This document shows, in pieces, positions 11,058 through 23,557 of a stretch of DNA of 58,259 nucleotides; within the stretch, counting starts at the first letter, position 1, and the number at the start of each line of letters is the position of its first letter. This stretch comes from Gonapodya sp. JEL0774 (taxonomy: Eukaryota > Monoblepharomycota > Monoblepharidomycetes > Monoblepharidales > Gonapodyaceae): the NCBI GenBank assembly GCA_027604505.1, contig JADIIX010000136.1:4109-62367 (forward strand), in the 5' to 3' direction. The position numbers and the translations under genes were made by a program. The notes beneath the pieces were generated by a model. That model searched no databases. It saw only the letters and a program-made list of their open reading frames with translations, and had not been told where the DNA came from.

Positions 11058-12590
11058 TTAATCCTTCGTGAAACTTTTGGTCGCTCGCTTCACTAACCAC
11101 TCCCCAGCTGTGACCACACCACCGTTCTCTGATCTAAACTCAGGCGCCATTGTGTCCTCACTCGCCTCCACCTTCTTGCCTTCGTAACCGTCAATAACTG
11201 GGCTTGAAATCGGAGTGAGCGGGGTGGAGAAACCCGGTCGCGCGAAATAGGCAACGGAGTATCGACGAGAATACTTCAAGTGTTCTTTAGGTGATGGGAC
11301 AACCCGGTGCATGGTCGACTTCAGGTAGCCCGAAGACCAAAACTGAATGATATCACCACTGTGTGGGCAAAACAAGGGCAATGTATATGAACTTCTTGGA
11401 GAATCGGGGTGGTTGGAGGTGCAAATACCCACAGATTCACAACACAAGCACCTTCAACGGGGGGGACGTGAACCCACTCCTTAGTACGGGGAAGCTGAAT
11501 TTGAAGGCCTCCAGTCTCATCATTGAACAAAATGGTGATTGATCCCCAATCTGTGTGCCTATTGATTCCCAAGGCTCCCGTAGTGAGCTTGCACTCCGTG
11601 ACGGCAAGAAAGCAAGCACGACTCACGCCCCAACCCTAACTCCTGCTTGCTCTTCAGTCTTGTCAGTGGTTGCGACTGGTGGGGGATAGTGGAGGAACCG
11701 GAAAGTATCGCCGCTCGGCGAATCATAACTGTGAGCTTCTTGGAACGCTAAATAGCCGGGAGTGCCATCTGCAGAGTCAGGAATGCGAAGTCCAATGGCG
11801 ATGAGCTGGAGGCACTTCAGAGCGAGACCATGGCAGATCTGAACGCGTAAAACCGGAGTGAATGTCCACACAGTGATTGCACAAGGAGTATTTGTAGCAC
11901 AAACACTCACGCGCGAGAACTCCTCGAGTTCCGCCCAGTGATTCATTAAAACTCGCGGGTGCTTGCGGTCTGAGTGTCCCGGATGTTGGGAACCCCATTT
12001 TGCCATGTTGTAGAGCTCCTTGTCTAATCAATTAGAATTCAGCAAAGTACGTTCATGCTGGTTGGACAAAACAGACACACTCACTGTCACTGATTCCAGA
12101 AGGGTCGAGTGTTTGACCCCCTAACCCCATGTAGCCAATGTGGTTGGAATCCATCCTGCAAGATTGAGGGTTTCGGTTCAAACAGCAGCGACAAAAGGGC
12201 TTAACAATGCGCTAATTACCAGTATGGTGTTTTCTCTTCCGAAGGCTCCGCAAAGTATTCTGCGGCGATGCGGAACATGTTGTTGATTTGTTCTTGACTC
12301 ATGTTTAGTCCTTTGAGATAAAAAAACCCTGCATGCACGGTGATATTTTTTGGCAGATTAGCTCAGTTAGTGTGACGCTGGACATGCACAGTCTTCTTAC
12401 CAACGTCATGCGAAGCTCGAGTGATCTCGTCGGCCATCTTTCGAGACTCCTCCAGTCTATTTTGTGGGTCAAATTCCGATAGGTCAATGACCGCGAGAGG
12501 AAGAGTGCTGGCATCAATTTTGGAAGAAGGTGCAGGAACACCCTTGGAGACGGTGTTGGTGATCGCTGTGTTCACGAGAGCGGGAGACAT
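11058..12590 (-). CDS. 2-oxoglutarate/Fe(II)-dependent dioxygenase, isopenicillin-N-synthase-like
   Basis: Non-haem iron oxygenase with a DIOX_N region followed by a 2OG-FeII_Oxy core. The N-terminal part reads LPLAVIDLSEFDP, then DVGFFYLKGLN across an intron. The iron ligands are visible as HTDWGS near 11540 (His and Asp) and STMHRVVPSP near 11310 (distal His). The 2OG-binding Arg-x-Ser is RRYSVAYFARPGFSTP. FRFLHYPPP, about 30 residues before HTD, fits the usual fold. At least five exons. The first ATG is at 12588-12590 (MSPALVNTAI); an upstream reading without ATG also exists. Substrate unknown: the family covers fungal secondary metabolism and thymine-7-hydroxylase-like enzymes. No biosynthetic neighbours support a metabolite cluster. 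Confidence 0.9.
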
Positions 12591-12848
12591 CCCTTCGGAG
12601 TTGCTCAAAAGCGAAAGCTATTGCAAATTCAAAAAGATGAAGGTAGTAGCGCTTGGCTATTTTCAGGTATATGGCGCCTTCGTTGAGGGAAGTGTTTTAC
12701 AATTGGCTTCCGGGGAATCCAACATCCCCTGAGTCGGAGCAATCAATCGATAAATGTTGCCCCGTTACATGTAAGCTTGCACATAAATAGTGTTATTACA
12801 GCACTGTATCTAAACATTATTTAAGAGATTACGAGTTGATTATTAGAA

Positions 12849-15800
12849 TTAATTACTTCTTGAGGAACGCAACCGCGTCCTGCACCGTTTCAAAGAACAT
12901 GTCCTTGCCAAGGATATCCACCAACCCAGAATTGGAGAACATCTCGATTTGAGTGGATGAAGTACGACAGAATGCAATTTTGATATCGTGGTGCACAAAG
13001 GTCTTGACAATCTGCAAACAAGAATTGTACCAGTGTTCACCAGACACTTTGATGTATCGTCAAGCCGACTCACCTTCTTCAGAATGTACACACCACTAGA
13101 ATCCATGTCCTCACAGTGTTTCATGTCAAACACAATTGCTTCCAGCCCTTCCACGCCGTTCGCCTTGCCAGCTCCTTGAGCTTTGATGCAGTCGACCGCT
13201 AAGCACCGTTTCGAGATCTTCTCGTACGTCCGGGCGAGAACAGCAATCTGATGTTTGAGCTCGCCACAATTATAGTACTGTATCGGAGAATCCACCGAAA
13301 GAATAAGTAGATTGGCCACGATATGTGCGTTCGGATTTCTGTTGATATCCGCATACTGGTCGGCGGGAGATGGAGCGGAATATGACGCCATAGACAGTTG
13401 AGGGCCTGCAGAGACTTGTAGTGCCGGTTCAATGTTCTCGGTTTCACTGGCGTTCAGTGTCGCCGCACTTGCGACAGAATGATCCCGAGCAACTCGTCCA
13501 AGAATGGTCAGGTGGGGTCTACAATTTCGGTTTACCAAGATCAAGGTCGATAGAATAAGACTCAGAATGATCCCAACCTTCAAATACCGTTATTATTGCA
13601 GTCAGGCGACAGAATCCACTCTTGAATAATTGAATCTCACCTCAATCGCCAGGAAAAACGTGGTGGCGAACGTGATGACCATGAAAAGAATTTCACCCAC
13701 TTTTTGCATTCTAATCTGAGGATCAGGCACACCGCGAACACAACAAAAGCCATTGTGACTTTAAACGAATACAGTCACGCATTTCATAGCAAACTCACCG
13801 TAAACCAGATCTCACCAAACTCTATCAGCCTATACGCTGCTACGAAAACGATCCCGGCAATGACGGACTTTGGCAAATAATAAAATACCTGGCTGAGCGC
13901 CAAGACAATAACAAGGACCACAAGAGCTGCGATTATTGTTGCCAGCGTAGTTTTACCGCCGGAGGTTGCGAGAATGCGTGATCGGGGTAATGAACCCCAC
14001 ACAGGATAGCACCCCAGGAATGATCCCAAAATATTCGCGCTGCCCAGTGCGATCAACTCCTTGATACGCATGATGATGATGGTTTGAGTCGCAGAGGAAA
14101 AGCGAGACATAAGAGGGAACCGCACGCACCTGAGTTTCTGCTACCTCGTAGTCATTTTTGAGAGCGAAACCTCGTGCACTTGAAATTGATTCGATAAACC
14201 CAATCAAGGTGATGATGATGCAAGGTTGCAGAAGCTTAGAGAACAGAGCGCCATCTATCACTGGTACCCCGGGTGCTGGGAGGGTACTCTGCAGTGTGCC
14301 AATGACCGGGATCCCGTGACTTTCGAAATTGATCGCCCAGGAGAGCAAAATTGACAGCGCTACCAAAATGAAAATATCTGGTAGATTCTGAAGAATTCTA
14401 GACTTGTAACGCTTCCGGATTTCTGGCATGACCAGAAGGAATATAACCACGAGTACCCCAAGCAACGATGGTTGCCATTTCGCGCTGGGGAACTGCCTAC
14501 ACGACTCAATTAACTTATCCAGCGAGCTGAGGTTTCCAGCAGGGCGCTTTGGGAGGGCAAGCAAGCCCTAGTCAAATGTCATCCGCTGGTCAGGATAGAC
14601 AGCCAAGGCCCTTCAAGCAATGACCAACTAGGGTCTACAACATACGTACAGGTAGCTGCTCGATCATGACAAGGCACGCAATCCCCGTGACAAAACCAAC
14701 GAGAAGAAATCCATTTAGAAGATTGTCAATAAAACCAAGCCTTAGCACTCCAAGACATAATGCAAATATGCCACACATCAGGCAAATCGTGTTGGCAATT
14801 TGTGTGGCGGTCAAGTTTGCATAGTCGGGCTCCAGTAAGGTTTCAATGACATTGACGCCCACAAGGACGGAGGAAAGTGCTTCCGGTCCCACCGAGAGCT
14901 GACGAGAGCCTCCAAGAACTGCATAGATGAATAGCGGAAAAATGGCCGAGACGAGAGCAGATATGGGAGGCACATTCGCCAGGCTCGCATAGGCAATCGA
15001 TTGAGGAACCAGCACGACACCGATCGTTATTCCAGCTTTCAAATCATAAAGAAAGGTCCACCGATCATAATTCTTGAACATCCCCGTGATCGGGAACAAG
15101 CTAGTCAGAAGCTTTCTCTATCACGTGGTTTCAGAACGCAACATCGTGGATTACTGATGACGTTGAATGCAATGGAAATCAATTTCTGGTTTGCAAATTT
15201 ACCCAAAAGTCCGTGGCCTTCGACTTCCGAGTCATTTCGTCTTTAAAACTCAAGGCTTCAGCAAATACTTTATCGGGTTTCAGTATATGGTGTGTTGCTT
15301 TGTACTGAGGGAAAGTTGTGGGTGCACGGGTCGGTGGCGCATCGATCAGTGGGTATCACGTGGACAAGCTCACCTCGGCAAGAGTCTGGACCACATGGGC
15401 GCGGTCTCCGCCGGACGTGTGAATTTCACAGTCACAGCGAAATGCGCTTGTGATGCTTCCCGTCTGGTGTGCAGTGAATAGCGTGTATATGAATACATAT
15501 ATTAAAAAGCAATCGATCCCTGAAGCACGTTGGTCACTCACATGATCACGGGTACTCGATTTTTCAGTAGCGAAGCTCGAATTCTCGCCCTCCGCATCGA
15601 TCTCCACATTTGTCGAGCTGTCTTCGAAGTCGGCCAATGACACCATAAGAGCTGCGACGGTGCTGCGACGTCTTGTCGCCAACTTCTTGAAACTGGGCGG
15701 GGGTTCCTCTACTGGGATGGTTACACCCATTGAGGGTTTATTCGCGTCTTCATCATCCATCGTGGACGCTGGTGATACACCTCCACCCTGGTTGTGGGAC

Positions 15801-15853
15801 ATTTGGAAATCTTTATATTTGTGTGATTTGTGTGCTTGGCTGTCAACAGGCAA
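12849..15853 (-). CDS. SLC26/SulP anion transporter with C-terminal STAS domain
   Basis: Membrane anion transporter (sulfate or related). The N-terminal cytosolic part (MSHNQGGG start at 15802, or ATG 15853) is followed by an exon ending near 15371 and then the core, beginning LFPITGMFKNYDRWTFLYDLKAGITIG and VLVPQSIAYASLANVPP, the family's N-terminal signature. Further core landmarks are LGGSRQLSVGPEALSSVLVG and ELIALGSANILGSFLGCYPVWGSLPRS with the conserved SGGKT. SKSVIAGIVFVAAYRLIEFGEIW-like helices follow (the sequence reads PKSVIAGIVF). The STAS domain at about 12849-13350 has VANLLILSVDSPIQYYN, AIVFDMKHCEDMDSSGVYIL and a C-terminal LGKDMFFETVQDAVAFLKK. Six or more introns, some ~60 nt. 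Exon phases were not all checked. Confidence 0.92.
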
Positions 15854-16105
15854 CCAACCGCAAGGTCAGGCTAAGGCATTCCTCAGGGACAACTGGCGCT
15901 GCCAAGTGTGAGGATGACTTTGAACGTAGACGAGGGGAGCGAGAGGATAAGCTTATTTTCACCCTGGTGACTTGGTTATATGCTTCCCGACTAAGACGCA
16001 GTTCATCCTCAACTCCCCACTGAAATAATTTTAGAGAGTTCGAATGCAAATGTATCTGTGTATCCTTGTTTGTGAATACAAAGGGTGTATTAGTAGCATC
16101 CACAA

Positions 16106-18408
16106 CTACATTTTAGCTGCCGTGTTCTCTGGCCTGAACACATTCCTGTTCCCCCTTTGTTCCACCGAGCCCACTGTACCAATTGGCTCAGCTGTATGTA
16201 CAATCCATTTCAAAGTCTCTTTTCCATCCTCATTCGCGATAAAGCGTTCGTTTGTTGCAATTACTCGCCCAATGATAATCGCCCGGGAAGGCTCCCCCGA
16301 ACGATCGTACACCACAGTGTATGTCTCGATCACTGCCGGACCTGACGTGGGCTGCTCGACCCATTGGGTTGGAGCAACATTCACTTTCTCAGGAAGCCGA
16401 CCAGACTTGAATGGGACCGCTGTGGCATCGGGTCGAGGAGAGCTCGACATGACAACTGCGTGATGATATCTAAGGGATGAAGTTAATGAAATCGTCGATG
16501 GCATAGGGTCTGGCGCCGCAATGACGTACGTGGGGAACCCTCCATTTGCCAGTACAAGTCCGGTTCGATGAATACCAGCCCGAATCTGACGCGTCATCTC
16601 AGTGAGAGCCTTAAAAAAACTTGTTTCGGTTATTGTAAAACGATCAGGAATACAACGAAACCCGTACATGCGTGCTAGGTGGGGTGACCGCGAAACGGTT
16701 AAAACGGACATACATCTTTCGACAACACGATCCTACGAAAGGTCATCAAGGCCCACCTGTAATTATTTCCTGCGCCGCCGAATGATGTCAACCCGCCTAC
16801 AAGGGAAAGTGGTTTCGTTCTACCCTTCCTCGTCAAAATTGGGATCTTCAAATGCTGCGCTGCCAGTTTTGGCACCACAGGAAAACAACTGTGGCAGTTT
16901 TTATTGAAGTTCAAGATCTTTGGTTGATGTGGGGAACGCTGGGTATCCCAGAAGCGAACGACTGACCTGTAGATATCAAGAGCATCGACAGCGTCTGCTG
17001 AAATGCCTGCGCAACTTAAGGTCTCGTCGAGTGTCGCACTTATAGAAGGTGACATCCAAAAGTTTGGTCGCGTGAGATCTGTGATCGAACCTTGTATCAA
17101 TTTCAATTCAAGCGGATCTCTGATGGATAAGAATACCAACGGTTTATGTCGTCTTGTGTACCCGCGGCAGACCATACGTATACCCATTTCTCCTTCGGAA
17201 CTCCAAGTAAAGATGCTTGAGCTTGTGAGCACATCAATACAGCTCCAGAAAGATTGATGGTGTTGAAGGCATTTTGCACCAGAGGATCTGTAGAGGCACG
17301 ATCGATTACCGCCATTCGCAAGAGTACGTAAACAGAATTTGAGGTCCCTACAAGGATAGCAAATCATCCTATTCTTTTTGGAAACGGATCGAATCTCATC
17401 GCTTGTGAGAGGTTTCTGACCATACGTCCAGGCGTAAGGCTTGGTGGATGCGATTTGTGCAAACTCGGCGTACAATTCCGCAGACTCCTTCTCATTGTCT
17501 TCACGTGATTGGCCGCGGTGTGCGCGTAGGGCATTTTCAAATAGTGGATCTAAACATCAGAATGTTGCTCGATGAGTTGCATGCAACAAACGAGAGCTCT
17601 ATTTGGTTCCCACAAGTATGGATTGGAGCAATGAGACCGTGGCGCGCTACATATTTCACCCACGGTCCAACCATCGTACTGTCCGAAGGTGCAAACGCTG
17701 GATCCAGAGGGGGAGTCCAATTCGGATTTTTCTTGGCGGCCGCAAACATCGCCTCTTTCAATCAAACAAGACATGTTAGTATAGTACAATCCAGGAAATT
17801 CAATTCCCAAACATTACTACTCACTTGATGCCAAGGCCTCTCCTCCACAGATGAGCGCAACCTTCGTTTCTCCGCCAACAATTCGCTGAGCAGCTCTGTC
17901 AAGCAGTCGACATGGCCAACAGCCCGAATGTTGAGAATAAAACAGGTGAGAAGGGGTGACTCCGATCTTTTCCGCGAGCAATAGAGGCAAGTTGTCGTAC
18001 GCTTCGTTTTCCACGAACGGATTGTTTATTGCAGAAAATGCCATGATCGGTGGAATTCGAGTACATACACCACGTCCAGGATGCAACAACGTCGATGCTG
18101 TCGATGTTGCGTTTAAGTGTCTCCGGATGGGCACCACTGTCGTTCACTGCAACCTCGAAGGCCCTCTGAATCAGCTCAAGAGGTTCCAAGGCATCTTGGA
18201 GATTTGTATGCTTGTTCTTGAAATCTCCAACTCCGATGATGACAGGAGAAAGCGACTGCATTTGATTGATAATTTGAAAGTTGGCGCGCAATTGGATTCC
18301 GTGCTTTGTGCTTCCGTCCAATGAGCCGCTTCCGGTCAGGTCAGTCACAATTACAGTAGTAAAATGTTTGCTCCATTTCCTCCCCACAGCAGCGCTGTGG
18401 ACCTGCAT
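16106..18408 (-). CDS. Thiolase-like protein (TLP1/acetyl-CoA acetyltransferase-like)
   Basis: Opens MQSLSPVIIGVGDF at ATG 18261 (an upstream ATG is at 18408), followed by ELIQRAFEVAVNDSG. It contains LLLAEKIGVTPSHLFYSQHSGCWPC and RLLDRAAQRIVGGETKVALICGGEAL, where family members usually have a TxGGNxPQ segment. Other landmarks are ELYAEFAQIASTKPYAW, the NAFNTINLSGAVLMCSQAQA segment, KEKWVYVWSAAG, FFPVVPKLAAQHL-like text and SLVGGLTSFGGAGNNY. A C-terminal extra domain (about 16106-16500) includes AVIETYTVVYDRSGEPSRAI. This architecture fits thiolase-like protein type 1 with its added C-terminal domain. Catalytic competence is doubtful because the nucleophile region is atypical. Eight or so exons; boundaries only partly resolved. 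Confidence 0.8.
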
Positions 18409-18500
18409 TCATTATTCTGAAATAATTTGCGTGATTGGATATCTATCAATGTAGTATGTACAAAATCGACAATCAGCCTCCAGAAATCATTCGCCAACAT

Positions 18501-20944
18501 TCATCGGAAGTCGTCCATTCCATCGCCACCGACTATATCAAGATCATCGTCCTCATCATCACCATCCGCGATACCTGCTCTCAGTAACGCAGCTGCTCCT
18601 CCTCCAACAACACCTGGCAAAATCACGACAGGTACGGGCAATGGTTGCGATTTTGAATTGTGTGCTTCCGAGGCGTCTGTACTTGATTTTGCACGCTTCC
18701 TGGCGGGTTTGACCGGATCCACTGATGTATCCGACAGTGTGGAAGCGGCATCATCGAGATGACTGCTAACCGGCACTGAAGAACCAGGCCTTGATCTTTT
18801 GCCATTCTTCTTGTTCCCATTAGCGATATTGTTGCCATTGCCGTTAGCAGCTGCCTGTCCTTTCTTGTTATTTGGCTTCGAAGGTGTCCGAATTCCACTC
18901 TCTGCAACGACGCTTTTGGTGTCAACATCCTTCGTGTCAGAATTTGTCGGTATCCTTTCATCCTTCCTCTCAACGTTCCGCTCCTTTTCCTCAGTATCTC
19001 CGACAGCAGCAGTTGCCGCAGAAGTAATCCTCGCTTTTCGTAACGGCCTCCCCGCCTTCGAGAACGCAGGTTGACGAGTCTGCAATACGGATGCACTATT
19101 GTCCGACATTCCCTCAGCAGTATGACCCCACGCAGCCCCTGGTGTTGGCGTCCCTGGCGGTCCCGGGAGCAAATCCCATGATCCTACTTCACCGAGTTCC
19201 AGAGGAGGTACAACGATTCCTTCTCTAAGACCCGGCTTTAATGGTCTTGCAGGAGACAACCAGTATCCATATGCGCGTGCGGGATCACCTTCGACATCTG
19301 ACTCGCCATCTGCAGCCCAATCATCCAAACCTTGCGGACTGTCCAGGGGCGGCTGGTTCTCGTCCATATCGTCATCATGATTGACGGACTCATCCACGTC
19401 ATCGTCATCGTTCAAGGTGAACCATTCACCAACGAAGGTAGGTGTGACTCCTGCTGGTACTCCAGGAGGAGGTAATTCATCCTCGCCGCCGCCACCATTC
19501 GTTGCTAGGGCGGCGGATGCTGGAGAGAGTGTTGGCAGAGGCTCACTGCCGACCCCAGAGATGCTTCCCATCACGATTTCCGTCAATGTGGCGTTGAGTA
19601 GAGCAAGGGTTTTCCTCGGAGTTTTCGTCGGCCGTGGTGGGGAGAGGACAGAGAGTGTCTGAGTTGGTGCAGAACTAAGGCTGGGTGGTTCTGGAATTGG
19701 TGAGGGGTTTGCAAGGTGCGATGAAAGCGGTGGGGTGGACGGAGGTTCCGGAGGGGGCAAACTGTATTCGAAGGGCAGGACAGTTTACATGACGATGATG
19801 TTTTGTGCAAACACATAGGGCGACACACCTCGAATCCGTCCCTGCTCTAAAGAGAGCGTTCCGAACTGGTCCAACTCCGTTGCCCCCTGTCTCTACATCT
19901 ACTTTCTTGACTTTCTTTCTCGATCTACCACCCTCAGGTACTTCGGGATTGGGGCCGTCGAACAGTCCAGGGAAAAGCTTTCCCAACCCGTCGTTCAAAA
20001 ACCACCCAGCACGCGCTTCGAGGCTGCATTGCCTGGCGAACTCCCTAGCTCTGGGTAGAGGCACCCAAGTACCTCTCATCGACCCCTTTTTGACACGGAC
20101 GCGGACTCTCTCCAGGGCAAGAGCAATCCGACGATCCCGTGGAGTAGACACCCCTCCAGCGTGCAAGAGTGCCCCAATATGAACATGACCATTGTCCGCA
20201 CGGCGCAGGAGAGGAACGGTCTGGGATGGATTTACGGGATCCGGGAGTCGTGTGAGGAAGCACGGAACTCCGGCGAGTGTGATTAAGTGAATAGGGACTG
20301 GCGATGGAACAGGTACTGATGGGGGTGTGAGTGACAAATTCGAAGGAAGTCGAGGCATGTCAGGAGCGGAAGGCGGAGTAGACGCTAATCAAAATAGATA
20401 AAGATGAGTGCATATCTCGAGAGTCATTTGCAAAGTAGCTTTTCAACGCGGGGAACTCCAACTCGAGATATAGCTGACTAAAGTGGTTGAATATGCAACA
20501 AACGAGGTTTTTGATGTCCGGCCGTCCATGTTCGCCGTGAGCATGCCACGTGAAGCATACCAACAACTCACAGTTGGATTCTGCTCCATCTCCTGCTACA
20601 GACTCCTCGTCCCGCTGTGTACTCCCATCCCCACCAGCACCAGTTGAGTGATCACCATGGTCGTCTTCGTCCGAAGAAGGAAATTCCAAAAATTCAGAAG
20701 CGTCATTCGTGGAGTACAGGGCGATCAAATCGGAATCCTCAAGTATAGATGAAGATGACCCAACGTGAAAGTCTGGGGCGGAGGAGAGAAGAAATGAGCT
20801 TGTGGTAGATAGGGTAGGTGAAACTTTGCGTGAGGAAGTCGGGGTAGATGGTTTGGACGGTTTGGACCTTCTTGAATATGGTTTCTGTGGCATTGGTCGA
20901 AGCACTCCGTCTGTAACGGTACCACTGGTGCTACGTTCCGGCAT
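18501..20944 (-). CDS. APSES/KilA-N-like transcription regulator
   Basis: Predicted nuclear DNA-binding regulator. ATG at 20944 (MPERSTSGTVTDG). The first exon codes for a Ser/acidic region (FPSSDEDDHGDHSTG). The second (about 20358 to 19770) carries the domain: FLTRLPDPVNPSQTVPLLRRADNGHVHIGALLHAGG, then DRRIALALERVRVRVKKGSMRGTWVPLPRAREFARQC and WFLNDGLGKLFPGLF. This matches the APSES pattern of a helix-turn-helix entered by RRxDNGxV, a variable wing, a W-x-P segment and a closing L..LFP. The tail exon (18501 to about 19760) is low-complexity: poly-Asp runs, WLSPARPLKPGLREG, two lysine-rich segments and a C-terminal DDEDDDLDIVGGDGMDDF acidic end. It resembles Xbp1/StuA-type or Bqt4-type regulators more than Swi4/Mbp1, since no ankyrin repeats are visible. 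Confidence 0.78.
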
Positions 20945-21644
20945 TCGTAGCAAAAGCTGCAATGCAGCAAAGAGAGGGCGTTTTCGTGTTTTTCGCGGGT
21001 TGCGCGCCGGTCGGTTTGTATTTGAGATGGTTAGAAAAAGGTTTTCTCGAATGTTTCCGTCTGTCCAGAACTGTTTCAGTCGTCACAACGGTATGCAGCA
21101 TAACTTGCTCAGCGCAAAGCAGTCCGTCGCGGAATCAAGGGGGTTCGAATCCGAATCCGGTCGTTGCAGGGAGGGAATGAGAAAAGTCAGTTGCAGCACC
21201 TCCTGCCCACACCACCAGAGTACCCAGCGTCCGTCCACTGCATCACCCTCATTACCCACGTTTCAAGGACCGCAATTTGTATCAACACGGGCCGCCAGAG
21301 CTCAGACATATTCGAGGACCACTACGGCACTATATTTGTCAACAAATCGACCATTCATCTCGCTGCCAACGCCGCTCTTGTGGTTTTCGGCAACTTCACA
21401 CCACCGAAAGCATTTCACCCCCGACAATTTCTTTCCAAATCGCCACGCATGCACAAGAATCGGTCGTGGAGGAGCTCACGGAAGCAGGTGATCAGCGAGA
21501 AAGCATATTTTGAGTAATCTCTTTGGCTAAACATATTCCCCTCCCCCTATCTCGATTTTTTGGCCTTCCACCGCGGCGTGATCTGTCGGTTGCATTAGGA
21601 TAACAGTCCCTCATTTATCAAATGTGCATGGCAAAACTCGGCGT

Positions 21645-23359
21645 TCAACTCACCACCAGATTGTTCCTTCTCGCAGTCCTCCCACCCTTAGCCAGGACCC
21701 CCTTCTCGCTCACAGGTTGCCTGTTACCCTTTCTGTTTCTCGTACCACCGTGCGGGTGATCCGTCGGATTCATAGCCACACCCCTTACCATGGGTCTGTA
21801 TCCTCTCCTCCTGTTGGCTCCCGCAGTCCCGATGATTGTCCTATGGTGATCCGCATTGGCAACTTTGCCGAGTACTGCGGAACACCTTTTTGGGACAAGA
21901 CGGGTTTCTCCTGACGCTAGCCTAACCATGGCGTACAGACCGTCGGATTGAATCTGTAATAGCTGGGCCGAAGAGCCAGCAGAACGGCAAAGCTTGGCAG
22001 GCCCTCCGGGTTTTAGGGAAAGAGAGTGCACAACCGAGCCGACGGGGAGGTCAAGGAGAAGGAAGGCATTGCCGGGGCGGAGGAGGTGTGATTTAGGAAG
22101 TGGAGGAGGTATAACAAGGGTGGGCTGAGGGGAAGGAGGAACCCTAAAATGTGGAGAAGTGATCAATAAGCATACCATAGAGTCTTCTAGAAATACGCAA
22201 AAGCATTCGGCAAAGGCGTGACATACCCTTCAACAGAGGTGGTGGGGATATCAGTCGGCACGTCAACAGAGTCATTGGATTTGCTGGCTGTAGAAGCATC
22301 CGCATTCTCAGTCAAATTCAATGGTAGCATTCTTGTTTGAGGTGCGGCTACCATGCCAATGCCCGCCTTTACTCCCCAGCCGTGATTGTCCAACCCATGG
22401 ACAAACGACTGCAGCACGTCACCCCGCTTCACGCCATTCGTCGCCAGTACGTAGCTCAGCTCGTTCGTACTCTCGTTTCTGAGAAGTGCCAACGTGGCCG
22501 ACCGGTTCGGGTCCTTCTCGAGCCTTACAACTCGATGGGGTCCCGGAACGGAGCGCGTCCAGTCCACTACGCGAATTGTTTTGGTTCCACCTCCCCCAAG
22601 CCCACGAACAACCACACGGCCCGTTTTGTCGCGACCACCTGAGCGATGTTTGATGACCGTGAGGCGCCCGACAGGCTTACCATCCCAATGGTCGGTGAGG
22701 GCGGGCTCCTTCCGTCCTCGAAGACCAGGTGTAATAGGTTTGTAGACTTTGAGGCCATCGACAATCCGCCAAAAGCGGGTCTCGGCGGGGATTTCACGAC
22801 GAACTGGCAGGCGGGTGATGGGGTCGACAAGGAGAGCATAGTTGGATTTGGAACGGGCGAAGGGGATCGGCTCCGGAGCTGCACTGACAGAAGCGCCAGC
22901 AAATGAAAGAGACGAGTATTGAGTCGATACGGACGCGGGCAAGGGTGCCAACGGCCTTTTAAGTGGTTGTTTGTCACTCTTGGATCGCTGTCGGGGAGTA
23001 GGTTTGTGACTCCTAGTTTTCAGGGCCTCCAATTTCGAAGCTGCCAAAGAAAATTTCTGTGAGCGGCGCAATGCGTTTGATGTGGATGCCGTACGGGTCT
23101 GGACTTGTGTCCCGAATGGAGGTGTTGCCGATAATGCGGAAACCGCGCAGACACCTGCATCGATGGGTGAGCAAGAGGTCGAAGAGGCGAGAGCTGAGAC
23201 TTGAGCGGTCACCGCGCCTGAAAGCGCGATCCTCCGAAGAATTCTCATGTGGAAATGAAATATGGATTGAGCACAAGGAGAACTGAGCCTTGCACCCTGA
23301 CCTTGAAGGTCAGGTTTCCAAAAGCTAGCGTTTTTAGGAATGACAGCTTCAACAATCAT
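21645..23359 (-). CDS. RML2: Mitochondrial large ribosomal subunit protein uL2m
   Basis: Core of the mitoribosomal peptidyl-transferase region. Two exons with a GTATGT donor near 22228 and acceptor at 22144 (junction VEG|VPPSP). Exon 1 contains KPVGRLTVIKHRSGGRDKTGRVVVRGLGGG, the conserved uL2 N-terminal RNA-binding part, then ATLALLRNESTNELSYVLA. Exon 2 has GSVVHSLSLKPGGPAKLCRSAG, ANADHHRTIIGTAGANRRRGYRP and the diagnostic VRGVAMNPTDHPHGG. Two possible starts exist: ATG 23359, and ATG 23248 (MRILRRIALSGAVTAQVSALAS), which looks like an Arg-rich mitochondrial presequence and is the better choice. Insertions of Ser/Pro-rich sequence after the presequence make it longer than bacterial L2. A divergent gene starts about 300 bases away on the plus strand. 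Confidence 0.95.
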
Positions 23360-23557
23360 GACCCGGCCACCAAATTATGTATGTAAACTTTCTGATGCCT
23401 CATAGTTCTCCCATGAAGTCCCCCCAGCTGGGCCGTCAATTTTCGCACAATTTTACTCACAGAACAAACATGAGCCCATTGTCACCGCCTTTGCCCTTTG
23501 CCTCAAATCAAACGCCCCAAACCCAGTCTCTTTCTTTGGAAATCGATATCCCCAGCA

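Noticed and set aside
17890-17950. Suspected frameshift in the thiolase-like gene at SGCWPC
   Set aside because: The segment has the same length as the family consensus and flanking residues stay in register, so substitution is the simpler reading.
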